64,000 nt of DNA from Halolamina sp. CBA1230. Its GTDB lineage: Archaea; Halobacteriota; Halobacteria; Halobacteriales; Haloferacaceae. Within the stretch, counting starts at the first letter, position 1. Each line of letters opens with the position of its first letter. Shown piece by piece: positions 39,736 to 48,531 of this stretch. Made by a program: the position numbers and the translations under genes. The notes beneath the pieces are model-generated. The model was not told where the DNA came from and made no database searches. It worked only from the letters and a program-made list of their open reading frames with translations. The DNA lies in the NCBI RefSeq assembly GCF_002025255.2, contig NZ_CP054587.1, positions 2,108,001-2,172,000 on the forward strand, in the 5' to 3' direction.

Positions 39736-42422
39736 TCGTCCGTGACGCGGTTCTGGAGCTCCTGTAGGCGGTTCAACGCCTCGATGGGGGTGGTCCGAGC
39801 GAGGTCGAGCTCGCGGAGTTCGGCCGCGACCTCGTCGGCTTTGGCGCCCTCCGGCTCGGTTCCGGGCAGCGTCTGCTGGCCCGGGGGTGGGGAGGGGGCG
39901 GCGTCCGGATCGGACGGTTCGGAGCCCGCGCCGGCCTCCGCACCCGAATCGACGCCCGCGCCGTCAGTGGCGGCCTGCGTCGGTTCCGGCGCCGGGTCGG
40001 TCGTCGCCTCCGCAGCCGTCTCGTCGTCCTCGACCAGCTCCCGCGAGCGGTCGACGACTGGCTCCGGAACGCCCGCCATCCGTGCGACTTCGACGCCGTA
40101 CGAGGAGGAGGACGGCCCCTCGTCGACGCGGTGGAGGAACGTTACGTCGTCACCGTCCCGGATCGCGGTGAAGTGCAGATTGAACACCCGTTCGCGCTCG
40201 TCGGCCAGCGCGGTCAGGTCGTGGTAGTGGGTCGCGAACATCGTCCGGGCGCCGACCTCGTCGTGGAGGAACTCCGTCGCCGCGCGGGCGATCGCGAGGC
40301 CGTCGGCGGTGGAGGTGCCACGGCCAACCTCGTCCAGCAGCACCAGCGAGTCCGCGGTGGCGTCGTGGAGGATGTCCGTGAGTTCGCTCATCTCGCGCAT
40401 GAACGTCGACTGCCCGCCCGCGATGTCGTCGCTGGCGCCGACGCGGGTGAACACCCGATCCAGCACGGGCAGGTTCGCGGACTGTGCGGGCACGAACCCG
40501 CCCGCCTGCGCGAGCACGCAGATCAGGCCGACCTGCCGCATGTACGTCGACTTCCCGCTCATGTTCGGGCCGGTGACGAGCGCGACGCTGCCCGCGGGCA
40601 GTTCGGCGTCGTTGGGGACGAACTCCTCCTGGGCTTGTGCGACCACGGGGTGGCGCCCGGCCTCGATCTCGAGTGGCTGGTCGCCGTCGTGGAACGTGGG
40701 TCGGCAGAAATCCGGGCCGACGGCGACGGTCGAAAGCGAGAGCAGCGCATCGAGATCGGCGAGGTCGTCCGCGAGCCCCTGCAGGCGGTCCGCCGCGTCG
40801 GCGACCTCGGCGCGGACTTCACGGAAGATGTCGTACTCCAGCGCGTCGGCGCGCTCGGCGGCGCCCAGGATCTCGTCCTCGCGCCGGCGGAGCTCGGGCG
40901 TGACGAACCGTTCCGAGTTCTTCAGCGTCTGGCGCCGGCGGTACTCCTCGGGCACGTCGTCGAGGTGGCTGTCGGTCACCTCGATGTAGTAGCCGTGGAC
41001 CTGGTTGTGGCCGACGTCGAGGTTGTCGATCCCCGTCCGCTCGCGCTCCTTCGCTTCGAGGTCGGCGACCCACTCCCGCCCCTCGCGTTCGGTCGCGCGC
41101 ACCTCGTCGAGCTCTTCGTCGAACCCGTCGCGGATCACGCCGCCCTCGGTGATCTCCTGGGGCGGGTCCTCGGCGACCGCGCTCTCGATCAGCTCCCGGA
41201 TCTCCGCGAGTTCGTCGAGGTCGTCGCGGAGTCGCCCGAGGCGGTCGGAGTCGGCGTCCTCGAGCGCTGCCTTCAGCTCCGGCACGATCGCGAGCGTCCC
41301 GGCGACCGAGCGCAGGTCGCGGGCGTTCGCACGTTCGCGGGAGATCCGTGACACCAGCCGTTCGAGGTCGTATGCGGCGCCGAGTTCGTCGCGGAGCTCC
41401 TCGCGGAGGAGCGTCCGGGTCGACAGTTCGTCGACGGCGTCGAGTCTGGCTTCGATCGCCCGGCGGTCGACAAGCGGCCGGCGGAGCCACGACGCCAGCC
41501 GGCGGCGCCCCAGCGCACAGACCGTCTCGTTCACCGTCTCGAACAGCGTGTCGCCGTCGCGGTCGCCGCCCGCGCGGTTCTCGAACAGTTCGAGGCTGCG
41601 CAGTGCGGCGGCGTCCAGCCGCAGGCAGTCGGCGGGGTCGTAGCGCTGCACCCGCGAGACGTAGTCGAGCGGGCCGTCGTCGCCCTGCGTGTACTCGGCG
41701 TACGCCAAGAGGCCGCCCACCGCGCGGACCGCGACCGTCGCGAACCGATCCGGGTCGGCGTAGGAATCGAGCGTCTCCCGGGCTTCCTCGACGGTGAACG
41801 CGTCGCCGCCCCAGTCGGTGACCGGGCAGTCGGGATTTATCTCGGATGCGTCCGGGCCCGCGAGCAGTTCCGCGGGGCCGACGCGGGCGATCTCCTCGCG
41901 TGCGCCCGCTCGGTCGGCCACGGCGGCGACCCGACACTCGCCGGTGGAGACGTCGACGCTGGCGACCGCGAACTCCTCGCTCTCCTCGGCGCCGACGACC
42001 GCCGTCACGTACGTCGAATCCGGCGAGAGCAGTTCGTCGTCGACGACGGTGCCGGGGGTGATGATCTGGGTGACCGCGCGCTCGACGATCCCGTTGGTCT
42101 CGCTGGGGTCCTCGACCTGATCGGCGATGGCGACACGGTGGCCGGCGTCGAGCAGGCGTTCGACGTACTCCGCGGCGTTGTCGACGGGGATCCCCGCCGC
42201 GTCGTAGGTGCCCGTGGAGTCCTCCCGCTCGATCATCGTGAGCTCGCAGAGCCGGGCGACCTCCTCGGCGATCTCGCAGAACGTCTTGTAGAAATCCCCC
42301 ACCCGGAACAGCACGAGCGCGTCGTCGTGCTCCCGGCAGCGATCGACGTACTGCTGGAGCATCGGCGTGAGCTCGTCACGGCGCTCGTCGAGCTCCGTTG
42401 GGGGCCCGGTGACCGCAGACAT
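39732..42422 (-). CDS. mutS: DNA mismatch repair protein MutS
   Basis: An 896-residue MutS1-type protein: an N-terminal mismatch-binding domain, the connector, core and clamp, and an ATPase with Walker A GPNMSGKST and LVLLDEVGRGTSTADG. The mismatch-contact motif reads GDFYKTF, so the Phe-x-Glu glutamate is lysine (Phe44-Tyr45-Lys46). A long low-complexity Ala/Pro/Asp-rich stretch lies before the C-terminal helix. Mutants lacking mutS and mutL in Halobacterium salinarum reportedly keep a normal mutation rate, so the role in halophiles is uncertain. Confidence 0.93.
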   Translation of the reverse strand: MSAVTGPPTELDERRDELTPMLQQYVDRCREHDDALVLFRVGDFYKTFCEIAEEVARLCELTMIEREDSTGTYDAAGIPVDNAAEYVERLLDAGHRVAIADQVEDPSETNGIVERAVTQIITPGTVVDDELLSPDSTYVTAVVGAEESEEFAVASVDVSTGECRVAAVADRAGAREEIARVGPAELLAGPDASEINPDCPVTDWGGDAFTVEEARETLDSYADPDRFATVAVRAVGGLLAYAEYTQGDDGPLDYVSRVQRYDPADCLRLDAAALRSLELFENRAGGDRDGDTLFETVNETVCALGRRRLASWLRRPLVDRRAIEARLDAVDELSTRTLLREELRDELGAAYDLERLVSRISRERANARDLRSVAGTLAIVPELKAALEDADSDRLGRLRDDLDELAEIRELIESAVAEDPPQEITEGGVIRDGFDEELDEVRATEREGREWVADLEAKERERTGIDNLDVGHNQVHGYYIEVTDSHLDDVPEEYRRRQTLKNSERFVTPELRRREDEILGAAERADALEYDIFREVRAEVADAADRLQGLADDLADLDALLSLSTVAVGPDFCRPTFHDGDQPLEIEAGRHPVVAQAQEEFVPNDAELPAGSVALVTGPNMSGKSTYMRQVGLICVLAQAGGFVPAQSANLPVLDRVFTRVGASDDIAGGQSTFMREMSELTDILHDATADSLVLLDEVGRGTSTADGLAIARAATEFLHDEVGARTMFATHYHDLTALADERERVFNLHFTAIRDGDDVTFLHRVDEGPSSSSYGVEVARMAGVPEPVVDRSRELVEDDETAAEATTDPAPEPTQAATDGAGVDSGAEAGAGSEPSDPDAAPSPPPGQQTLPGTEPEGAKADEVAAELRELDLARTTPIEALNRLQELQNRVTDE

Positions 42423-42531
42423 GCCCGAAGGAGGGGGGCCGAGGCGGAAGAGCGTTACGCGAACGGCCGCGCTCGGTCGCGTCCACGCCAGGACCCAAAC
42501 TGCTTAGGTACGGAACTTACCCACTGGGCCC

Positions 42532-42945
42532 GTGTCAGAGGTACGTGCATCGATGGAGTCGAAATCCGCTTCGGGGGGAGTGGGGACTCTCGCCGACACG
42601 AACCGAGTCGTCGTCGTGGGGGAGAACAGCCGGAACGTCGGGCTGATGACCGACGCCCTCGCGGGCTACGAGGTCACCGCCGTGACGGCGCCGGCGGAGC
42701 TGAACCCCGTGCTGTCGGGGGCGCTGCCCGCCTGCGCCGTCGTCGTCGACACGGAGACCGTGACCGACGACGTGACCGCGCTCGTCGAGGGCGTGCTCCA
42801 GCGGGACCTGCCGGTCGTGCTGCTGGCAGGGGAGGCCTCGCCCGGTGTCCGCGAGGACGCCATCGCCACCGAGGGCGTGGTGTTCCGCGAGAAACCGCTT
42901 CGGAGCGCGGACCTCCGGGCAGCCGTACGCGACGCCGTCAACTGA
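42532..42945 (+). CDS. Receiver-like (CheY fold) protein lacking part of the acidic pocket
   Basis: A 137-residue protein from GTG 42532; ATG 42553 is an equally possible start. The pattern is that of a response-regulator receiver: [13 protein letters not shown] (strand 1, with GEN where DD is usual), [10 protein letters not shown] (the phosphoacceptor-site Asp present), [10 protein letters not shown] (Ala for Ser/Thr) and [11 protein letters not shown] (Lys-Pro kept). It may be a pseudo-receiver that cannot be phosphorylated normally. It has no output domain. Its stop overlaps the convergent engB stop by eight bases. Confidence 0.65.
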   Translation: MSEVRASMESKSASGGVGTLADTNRVVVVGENSRNVGLMTDALAGYEVTAVTAPAELNPVLSGALPACAVVVDTETVTDDVTALVEGVLQRDLPVVLLAGEASPGVREDAIATEGVVFREKPLRSADLRAAVRDAVN

Positions 42946-43561
42946 CGAACTGCAGGAGTTCGTCGCGCTTGGCGTCGCGGAAGCGCTGTCGGAGGGCCTC
43001 TTCCAGCGGCTCGATCGACCCACTTTTCGCGGTGATCGGACAGATCCTCTCTCGGTACTGCTGCCACGGCGGGAACAGTCCGAGCCTGTCACAGAGGTCG
43101 TCCAGCCGCTCGTCGCGGTCGTCGACCTTGTCCATCTTGTTCACCGCGACGATGGGGTCGATCCCAACGTCCTGCAGGAAGTGGAACATCTCCACGTCGT
43201 GGGGGATCTCGTCGTTGGAGCGGTGGCGGTCGATGATGTCGATCACCGCTTTCCCGTCGACGACCAGCACGCCCGCGAGGATCTTCTCGGCGTTCTCCTC
43301 GACGTAGCGCACCACGTCGGTCTTGATCTGTTCACGGTGTTGCTCCTCGACGCCGGACATGAAGCCAAAGCCCGGCAGGTCGGTGAACATGAAGTCCTGG
43401 CCGGCCCAGTCGTAGTGGTTGGGCTGGCGCGTCACCCCCGGCTTCCCCCCGGTGTCGAAGCTGTGGCCCGTCAGCTCCCGCATCAGGGTGGATTTCCCGA
43501 CGTTCGACCGGCCGACGAGGACGACCTCGTCCCCGCGGTCCGGTCGGCTCTCGAACGGCAT
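42938..43561 (-). CDS. engB: GTP-binding protein EngB
   Basis: A 207-residue TRAFAC GTPase. G1 is [10 protein letters not shown]3 [10 protein letters not shown] and G4 NKMDK, with the YihA/EngB order and length. In bacteria it assists large-subunit assembly; the archaeal role is presumed similar. ATG 43561 begins the conserved region. Confidence 0.9.
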   Translation of the reverse strand: MPFESRPDRGDEVVLVGRSNVGKSTLMRELTGHSFDTGGKPGVTRQPNHYDWAGQDFMFTDLPGFGFMSGVEEQHREQIKTDVVRYVEENAEKILAGVLVVDGKAVIDIIDRHRSNDEIPHDVEMFHFLQDVGIDPIVAVNKMDKVDDRDERLDDLCDRLGLFPPWQQYRERICPITAKSGSIEPLEEALRQRFRDAKRDELLQFVS

Positions 43562-43672
43562 GGGGAGTCGTAGCCGATTGCCGGGGTTAACGCTCACGGG
43601 TCGCCGTGCCGGGTCAGTAAACCGGATAAAGCGATAGGGAATAGCTCGGTACGGACTCGAAGGCGGCCGGCG

Positions 43673-44644
43673 TCAACAGGGATGGATCTCCTCACGAGGG
43701 AGCGTGATCCGGACCGCCTCCCCGACGCTCGGGGGATCCGCACTGAAGGCGTCGACCGTGACCCCGTCGAACGACAGCGTGACACGGTTGGTGGCGTCCT
43801 CGCGGACGACGCGTTCGACCGTGGCCCGAACGTCGCCCCCGTCGCCGTCGATCGTGATCGCCTCGGGGCGGATCGCCGCGTGATCGGCGGTGTCGAATCG
43901 GTCGTCGTCCAGGAGTGCCCGGAGTGACGACGACTCGGCGAGTTCGACGGTGTTCGCGCCCGTGAACGTCGCGACCGTCGGCGACGCGGGCCGCTCGAAC
44001 ACCTCCTCGGGTGTCCCGCGCTGGATCACCTCGCCGTCGATCATCACGACGATCCGGTCGGCGATCGCCCGCGCAGTCGTCCGGTTGTGCGTGATGTACA
44101 CCGCGGTCACGTCCGCGAGCACGTCCGCCAGATCGTCCCGGAGCGCCTGCCGCGTCGGTACGTCCAGCGCCGCCAGCGGTTCGTCGAGCAGCATCACCGA
44201 GGGGGTTATCGCGAGCGCCCTGGCGAGCGCGACCCGCTGTTTCTCCCCGCCCGACAGCGTCGGCGAGTACCTCTCGGCGAGGTCGCCGACCCCCAGCTCG
44301 TCGAGCAGCGCGTCGGCGTCGCGGGTCTGCTCGTGGTAGCGGGTGCCGTACTCGACGTTCTCCCGCACGGACATGTGCGGGAACAGCGCGTAGTCCTGAA
44401 AGACGAACCCGAACTCGCGGCGTTCGGGCGGAAGATCGTCCACCCGCCGCTCGTCGGTCCGGACCGTCCCCTCGTGAGCGTGGAAGCCGGCGACGGTCTC
44501 GAGTAGCAGTGTCTTCCCGCTCCCACTCGGGCCGAGGACGACGAGCGTCTCGCCGTCGTCGACGTCGAAGCCGGCGTCGACGGTGAACGCCTCCGCGCCG
44601 TCTGCGGTGAACGTCGCTCGCACGTCGGCGTGGAGATCCGTCAT
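43673..44644 (-). CDS. wtpC: Tungstate/molybdate-type ABC transporter ATP-binding protein
   Basis: A 323-residue ATPase. Walker A is GPSGSGKT, the signature LSGGEKQRVALARALAI, and Walker B VMLLDEPLAALD. The C-terminal regulatory domain (about 230-323) has the IRPEAITI motif typical of oxyanion importers. ATG overlaps the permease stop (ATGA). It belongs to a three-gene operon with binding protein and permease. Tungstate, molybdate or sulfate specificity is inferred from the binding protein. Confidence 0.82.
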   Translation of the reverse strand: MTDLHADVRATFTADGAEAFTVDAGFDVDDGETLVVLGPSGSGKTLLLETVAGFHAHEGTVRTDERRVDDLPPERREFGFVFQDYALFPHMSVRENVEYGTRYHEQTRDADALLDELGVGDLAERYSPTLSGGEKQRVALARALAITPSVMLLDEPLAALDVPTRQALRDDLADVLADVTAVYITHNRTTARAIADRIVVMIDGEVIQRGTPEEVFERPASPTVATFTGANTVELAESSSLRALLDDDRFDTADHAAIRPEAITIDGDGGDVRATVERVVREDATNRVTLSFDGVTVDAFSADPPSVGEAVRITLPREEIHPC

Positions 44645-45864
44645 ACGACGCCACCCCCGGCGGCGCCGTCGTCGGTGAGGTACCGAACGACGAGGAAGAT
44701 GACCGCCGAGACGCTCAGGAGGATGAACGCGACCGCGCCGCTCTCCGACAGCCCGCCTTGGAGGTAGGTGTTGTAGACGAACACCGGCGCGTGCTGGGCG
44801 GTGACCTGCTCGCCGGCGATCGGGTAGAAGAACGACACCGAGTAGGCGACGACCGCGACGGCGCCGAACTCCGAGACTGCTCGGGCCCACGCGAGCACGC
44901 CGCCGGTGACCATCCCCCGAACCGCCAGCGGGCCGAGGACCCGGCGGAACGTGTCCCACTCGCTCGCGCCGTGGATTCGGGAGGCGTAGCCCAGCCGGTC
45001 ATCGATCGATTCGAACGCCTCCCGGGTCGCGTTCACGGCGTAGGGTGCCGAGACGAATGCCATCGCCAGCACCATCCCCGCCATCTCCCCGAGGACGGAG
45101 ACGTTGGGGAACGCTCCGCCCTGCCCGAAGCCGAACAGGATGATGATGCCAGCGACCGAGTGGGGCACCACCAGCGGGAGGTCGACGAGGCTCTCGACGA
45201 ACGGCTGGCCGGGGAACCCCTTCGAGAGCAGGTACGCCAGCGGGACCCCGAGGACGAGGCTCAGAAGCGCCGCCAGCAGCGGGCCGTAGACGCCGAGGTA
45301 CAGCATCCGGTGGACGTCCGGATCGAGCAGCTTCTCCGCGACGATCCCGGGCTGCTGGCGCGCGACGAACAGGAACAGCGGGAGCCCGAGCGCCACCAAC
45401 AGCACGGTCCCGAGCGTCGCCGCCGCCACGGTGAACCCGCCGTCGTCGAGCACGAACGCCGTCGAGAGGATCGCCGCGGCGACGTAGTAGCCGTACCACG
45501 CGGGCGTCCCCGACACGACGTTCAGGATCCCCAGGACGAACGAGCCGATACCCGTGGGGTCGGCCGCGGCGACGACGCCGAACGCACCGACGAGCAGGGG
45601 CATCAGCAGGGCGCCGACGGCGTAGCCGGCGAGCAGGCTGCCGAACTGGAGCCCGAGCAGCTCGCCCGCCGAGCGGAACGACGGGCCGCGCTCGACGAGG
45701 TACGCGACGGCGGTCGCGCTGGCGACCATGAACAGGCCGTACCACGTCGGCCGGTCAGTCAGGTACGCCGCCGCGAAGGCGACCACCTGCAGGGCGCCGA
45801 AGCCGGCGACGGCGGCGCCGCCGACACGGGCCGACAGTCGGGCTCGGGCGGGTTCGCCACTCAT
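44641..45864 (-). CDS. wtpB: Tungstate/molybdate-type ABC transporter permease with N-terminal extension
   Basis: A 407-residue permease. Residues about 190-400 are a standard BPD_transp_1 domain with the ATPase-contact loop ASRIHGASEWDTFRRVLGPL and VPHSVAGIIILFGFG. The first 180 residues add about five extra membrane segments not found in the roughly 250-residue WtpB/ModB proteins. It is placed between the binding protein and the ATPase in one operon. Confidence 0.8.
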   Translation of the reverse strand: MSGEPARARLSARVGGAAVAGFGALQVVAFAAAYLTDRPTWYGLFMVASATAVAYLVERGPSFRSAGELLGLQFGSLLAGYAVGALLMPLLVGAFGVVAAADPTGIGSFVLGILNVVSGTPAWYGYYVAAAILSTAFVLDDGGFTVAAATLGTVLLVALGLPLFLFVARQQPGIVAEKLLDPDVHRMLYLGVYGPLLAALLSLVLGVPLAYLLSKGFPGQPFVESLVDLPLVVPHSVAGIIILFGFGQGGAFPNVSVLGEMAGMVLAMAFVSAPYAVNATREAFESIDDRLGYASRIHGASEWDTFRRVLGPLAVRGMVTGGVLAWARAVSEFGAVAVVAYSVSFFYPIAGEQVTAQHAPVFVYNTYLQGGLSESGAVAFILLSVSAVIFLVVRYLTDDGAAGGGVV

Positions 45865-45901
45865 GGTCGACTGGTGTAGCTCCGGAACATACCGCGCTGG
45901 C

Positions 45902-46975
45902 TCAGAGCTCCAGCGGCCCGAGCGACTCCTGGGCGCTGGCGACCTCCATCACTCGATCCGGGACGGCGTCTTCGCTGCTCGCAGGCACGACGACCGGATC
46001 GACGGGCTGGAGGCCTTTGTTCCGCAAGGCTTCGCGGCCGGGTTCGGTGGCGAAGTACCGAACCCACTGGGCACCGAGGTCGGGCGCTTCCGCCACGTCG
46101 GGAACGGTAACACCGTACGCGATCGGCGCACCCGTGAACGTCCCCGAGTCGGTCTCGACCTCCGCCTTCGCGTAGTGGTTCGCGTACTCCGAGGTCGCCT
46201 TCGAGAGGTCGACCTCGGGCTGCAGGTCGATGTACGGCATGTCCGCCGTGCTGGAGATCGACTGGTAGTAGAACGCGTAGTCCAGCCCCCCGCTTTTGAG
46301 CTGACCCTTCAGTTTCGTCTCGGTGCCCGTCGGGACGGTCGAGTTCTCACGGAGCTGCTGGTACGTCGACTCGTCGTACAGCCGTTCGCCGTCGAACTCC
46401 TCTTTCCCCAGTTGCTGGGTCATCACCGCGCGGTACCCGCCGGGGTCGACCGCCGGGTCCGCGTGGCCGACGGTGACGTCGTCCCGCGAGAGGATCTCCC
46501 ACCAGTTGTCCTTCGAGATCTCGTCGGCGCCAGGGGAGTCCTCGCGGTACTGGATCGACATCGCGTTGGTCGTGAAGATGGCGTACCAGCTTCCGTAGTC
46601 CGGGACGATCCGATCCCGGATGAGCCGGAAGTCCGAGACGCCGAGGACGCTGGCCGTCCGCCCCAGTTGGGTGATCTTCTGGGTGGAGGCGACCGACCCC
46701 TTGGCTTCCCGCGTCACGTCGACGCCGTACTCCTCCTCGAATTGCGGCTCAACGGCGCTGAACGGGGGGGCGAGCGATCCCGCGTGGAAGATGGTCATCG
46801 AGTCCGCCGGGGAGTCGCCGCTCCCGGTCTCGGTCCCGTTGCCGCCGCCGGTCTCGGTTCCGTCGCCGCCGTTCTCGGTCTCGGTGCCGTTGCCGCCGGT
46901 ACAGCCCGCGAGCCCGAGCGCCAATGCGGTTGCGCTACCTGCGAGGAATGACCTCCTCGTTCGTTGTTCTGTCAT
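45902..46975 (-). CDS. wtpA: Tungstate/molybdate-binding lipoprotein
   Basis: A 357-residue receptor. TRRSFLAGSATALALGLAGC is a Tat signal with lipobox LAGC, followed by a Gly/Thr/Glu linker. The WtpA hallmark TIFHAGSLAPPF opens the domain, and TVGHADPAVDPGGYRAVM matches the segment with metal-oxyanion ligands. MVMTEQ at 46981 is an alternative start; the TATA spacing favours 46975. It delivers the oxyanion to WtpB/C, which would supply the molybdopterin oxidoreductase at 8.3 kb or tungsten enzymes. Confidence 0.85.
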   Translation of the reverse strand: MTEQRTRRSFLAGSATALALGLAGCTGGNGTETENGGDGTETGGGNGTETGSGDSPADSMTIFHAGSLAPPFSAVEPQFEEEYGVDVTREAKGSVASTQKITQLGRTASVLGVSDFRLIRDRIVPDYGSWYAIFTTNAMSIQYREDSPGADEISKDNWWEILSRDDVTVGHADPAVDPGGYRAVMTQQLGKEEFDGERLYDESTYQQLRENSTVPTGTETKLKGQLKSGGLDYAFYYQSISSTADMPYIDLQPEVDLSKATSEYANHYAKAEVETDSGTFTGAPIAYGVTVPDVAEAPDLGAQWVRYFATEPGREALRNKGLQPVDPVVVPASSEDAVPDRVMEVASAQESLGPLEL

Positions 46976-46995
46976 AACCATAACGGCGTTGTTCT

Positions 46996-47010
46996 CTTAA
47001 TTGTATAACG
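46996..47010 (-). promoter_or_regulatory. TATA-type promoter of the wtp operon
   Basis: The minus strand reads CGTTATACAATTAAGAG with the AT core about 29 bases before ATG 46975. A clear haloarchaeal promoter. The divergent DUF389 gene has its own CCTATTTGCC about 28 bases before its GTG. Confidence 0.6.
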
Positions 47011-47085
47011 ATTGTGCTCTCGTCCATCGGCGGTGGCGTCCATCCCCACCGCCGCCTATTTGCCCGGTCCCCGAGAGACACAGCC

Positions 47086-48531
47086 GTGCGACTCGTACAG
47101 GTGATGATCCCCGCCGGGAAGCGCGAGGCCGTGCTCTCGGTACTGGACGAGAACGGGATCGACTACGCGCTGTCGGACGAGACCAGCGGCCGGCGATACA
47201 CCGCGCTGGTCTCGTTCCCGCTGCCGACCAACGCCGTCGAGCCGATCCTGGATCAGCTCCGCGAGGAGACCGGGATCGACCGCGACGCCTACACGGTGGT
47301 GCTCGACGCCGAGACGGTCGTCTCCGAGCGCTACGAGCGGTTGGAGAAGGAGTGGACCGAGGGGGAGGAGGGCGAACGCATCGCCCGGGACGAGCTGGTC
47401 ACGCGAGCGTCGGACCTCGCGCCGGACTGGATGCCGTTCATGGTGATGACGGCGGTCAGCGCCGTCGTCGCCACCGCAGGCCTGCTGCTCGACTCGCCGG
47501 CGGTCGTCGTCGGCTCGATGGTGATCGCCCCGCTGATCGGGCCGGCGATGGCGACCAGCGTCGGCAGCGTCGTCGACGACCGCGAGCTGTTCCTCCGGGG
47601 GATCAAACTCCAGGTCGTGGGCGCGCTGCTTGCGGTCGGGAGCGCGGTCGCGTTCGCGGCCGTGCTGCGGTTCGGGAACATCGTCCCGATGGGGGTCGGT
47701 GAGGTGTTCGCGATCGGCGAGGTGCGCGAGCGGCTCTCCCCGGGCGTCCCGTCGCTGGTGGTCGCTCTCGCGGCCGGGATCGCCGGCGCGCTCTCGCTCT
47801 CCTCGGGGGTCTCCTCGGCGCTGGTGGGCGTGATGATCGCCGCGGCGCTGGTGCCGCCGACCGCGGTCGTCGGCATCGGGATCGCGTGGGGGCGACCGGG
47901 CGCCGTCGTCGGCTCGGCGGTGCTTGTCGCGGTGAACTTCCTCTCGATCAACCTCGTCGCGCTGGCGACGTTCTGGTACCAGGGGTACCAGCCCGAGCAG
48001 TGGTTCCGGGTCGGCGAGGCCCGACAGGACACGATCAAACGTATCGGCGCGCTCGCGCTCGCGGTGCTAATCCTCTCGACGGTGCTTGCGGGCGCGACGT
48101 ACGCCTCGATGCAGCGCGCGGCGTTCGCGGACGACGCCCGCGCGGAGACGGAGGCGCTGCTGACCGAGGAGCCGTCGCTGTCGCTGGTGTCGTTCGAGGT
48201 CGAGCACGGCGCCGCGTTCCCGTTCCGGAGCCCCGAACGGGTGGTAGTCGTGGTCGGGCACGAGCCGGGCGTCGATCCGCCGCCGCTGGCCGACCGGCTG
48301 GCCGAACGGATCGACGCGATCGAGAACGGGCGTCTCGGGCTCGGAAGCGGCGAGAGCGTGCAGGTCGCGGTGCGGTACACCGCCGTCGAGACGGCGGGCG
48401 GTGCGTCGGGGAGCGACGCGTCGACGCCTCAGGCGTTACGGGAGGGCGGGATGTCGGGCTCCCAGTCGACGGCCTCGACGAGGCTGTCGAGCACGCCGTC
48501 GACGTTCTCGCCCTCGGTCACGCTCATGTAG
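47086..48531 (+). CDS. DUF389 membrane protein
   Basis: A 481-residue protein. The N-terminal 110 residues are a soluble ACT-like domain (VQVMIPAGKREAVLSVLDEN). Several membrane segments follow, with the family motifs VVVGSMVIAPLIGPAM and SSALVGVMIAAALVPPTA. A soluble C-terminal part comes last. GTG 47086 is the start. The reading frame does not close before the convergent nog1 gene but runs 103 bases antisense into its 3' end, so the last 35 or so residues (Ser/Thr-rich) are encoded opposite nog1. Function of DUF389 is unknown. Confidence 0.8.
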   Translation: MRLVQVMIPAGKREAVLSVLDENGIDYALSDETSGRRYTALVSFPLPTNAVEPILDQLREETGIDRDAYTVVLDAETVVSERYERLEKEWTEGEEGERIARDELVTRASDLAPDWMPFMVMTAVSAVVATAGLLLDSPAVVVGSMVIAPLIGPAMATSVGSVVDDRELFLRGIKLQVVGALLAVGSAVAFAAVLRFGNIVPMGVGEVFAIGEVRERLSPGVPSLVVALAAGIAGALSLSSGVSSALVGVMIAAALVPPTAVVGIGIAWGRPGAVVGSAVLVAVNFLSINLVALATFWYQGYQPEQWFRVGEARQDTIKRIGALALAVLILSTVLAGATYASMQRAAFADDARAETEALLTEEPSLSLVSFEVEHGAAFPFRSPERVVVVVGHEPGVDPPPLADRLAERIDAIENGRLGLGSGESVQVAVRYTAVETAGGASGSDASTPQALREGGMSGSQSTASTRLSSTPSTFSPSVTLM

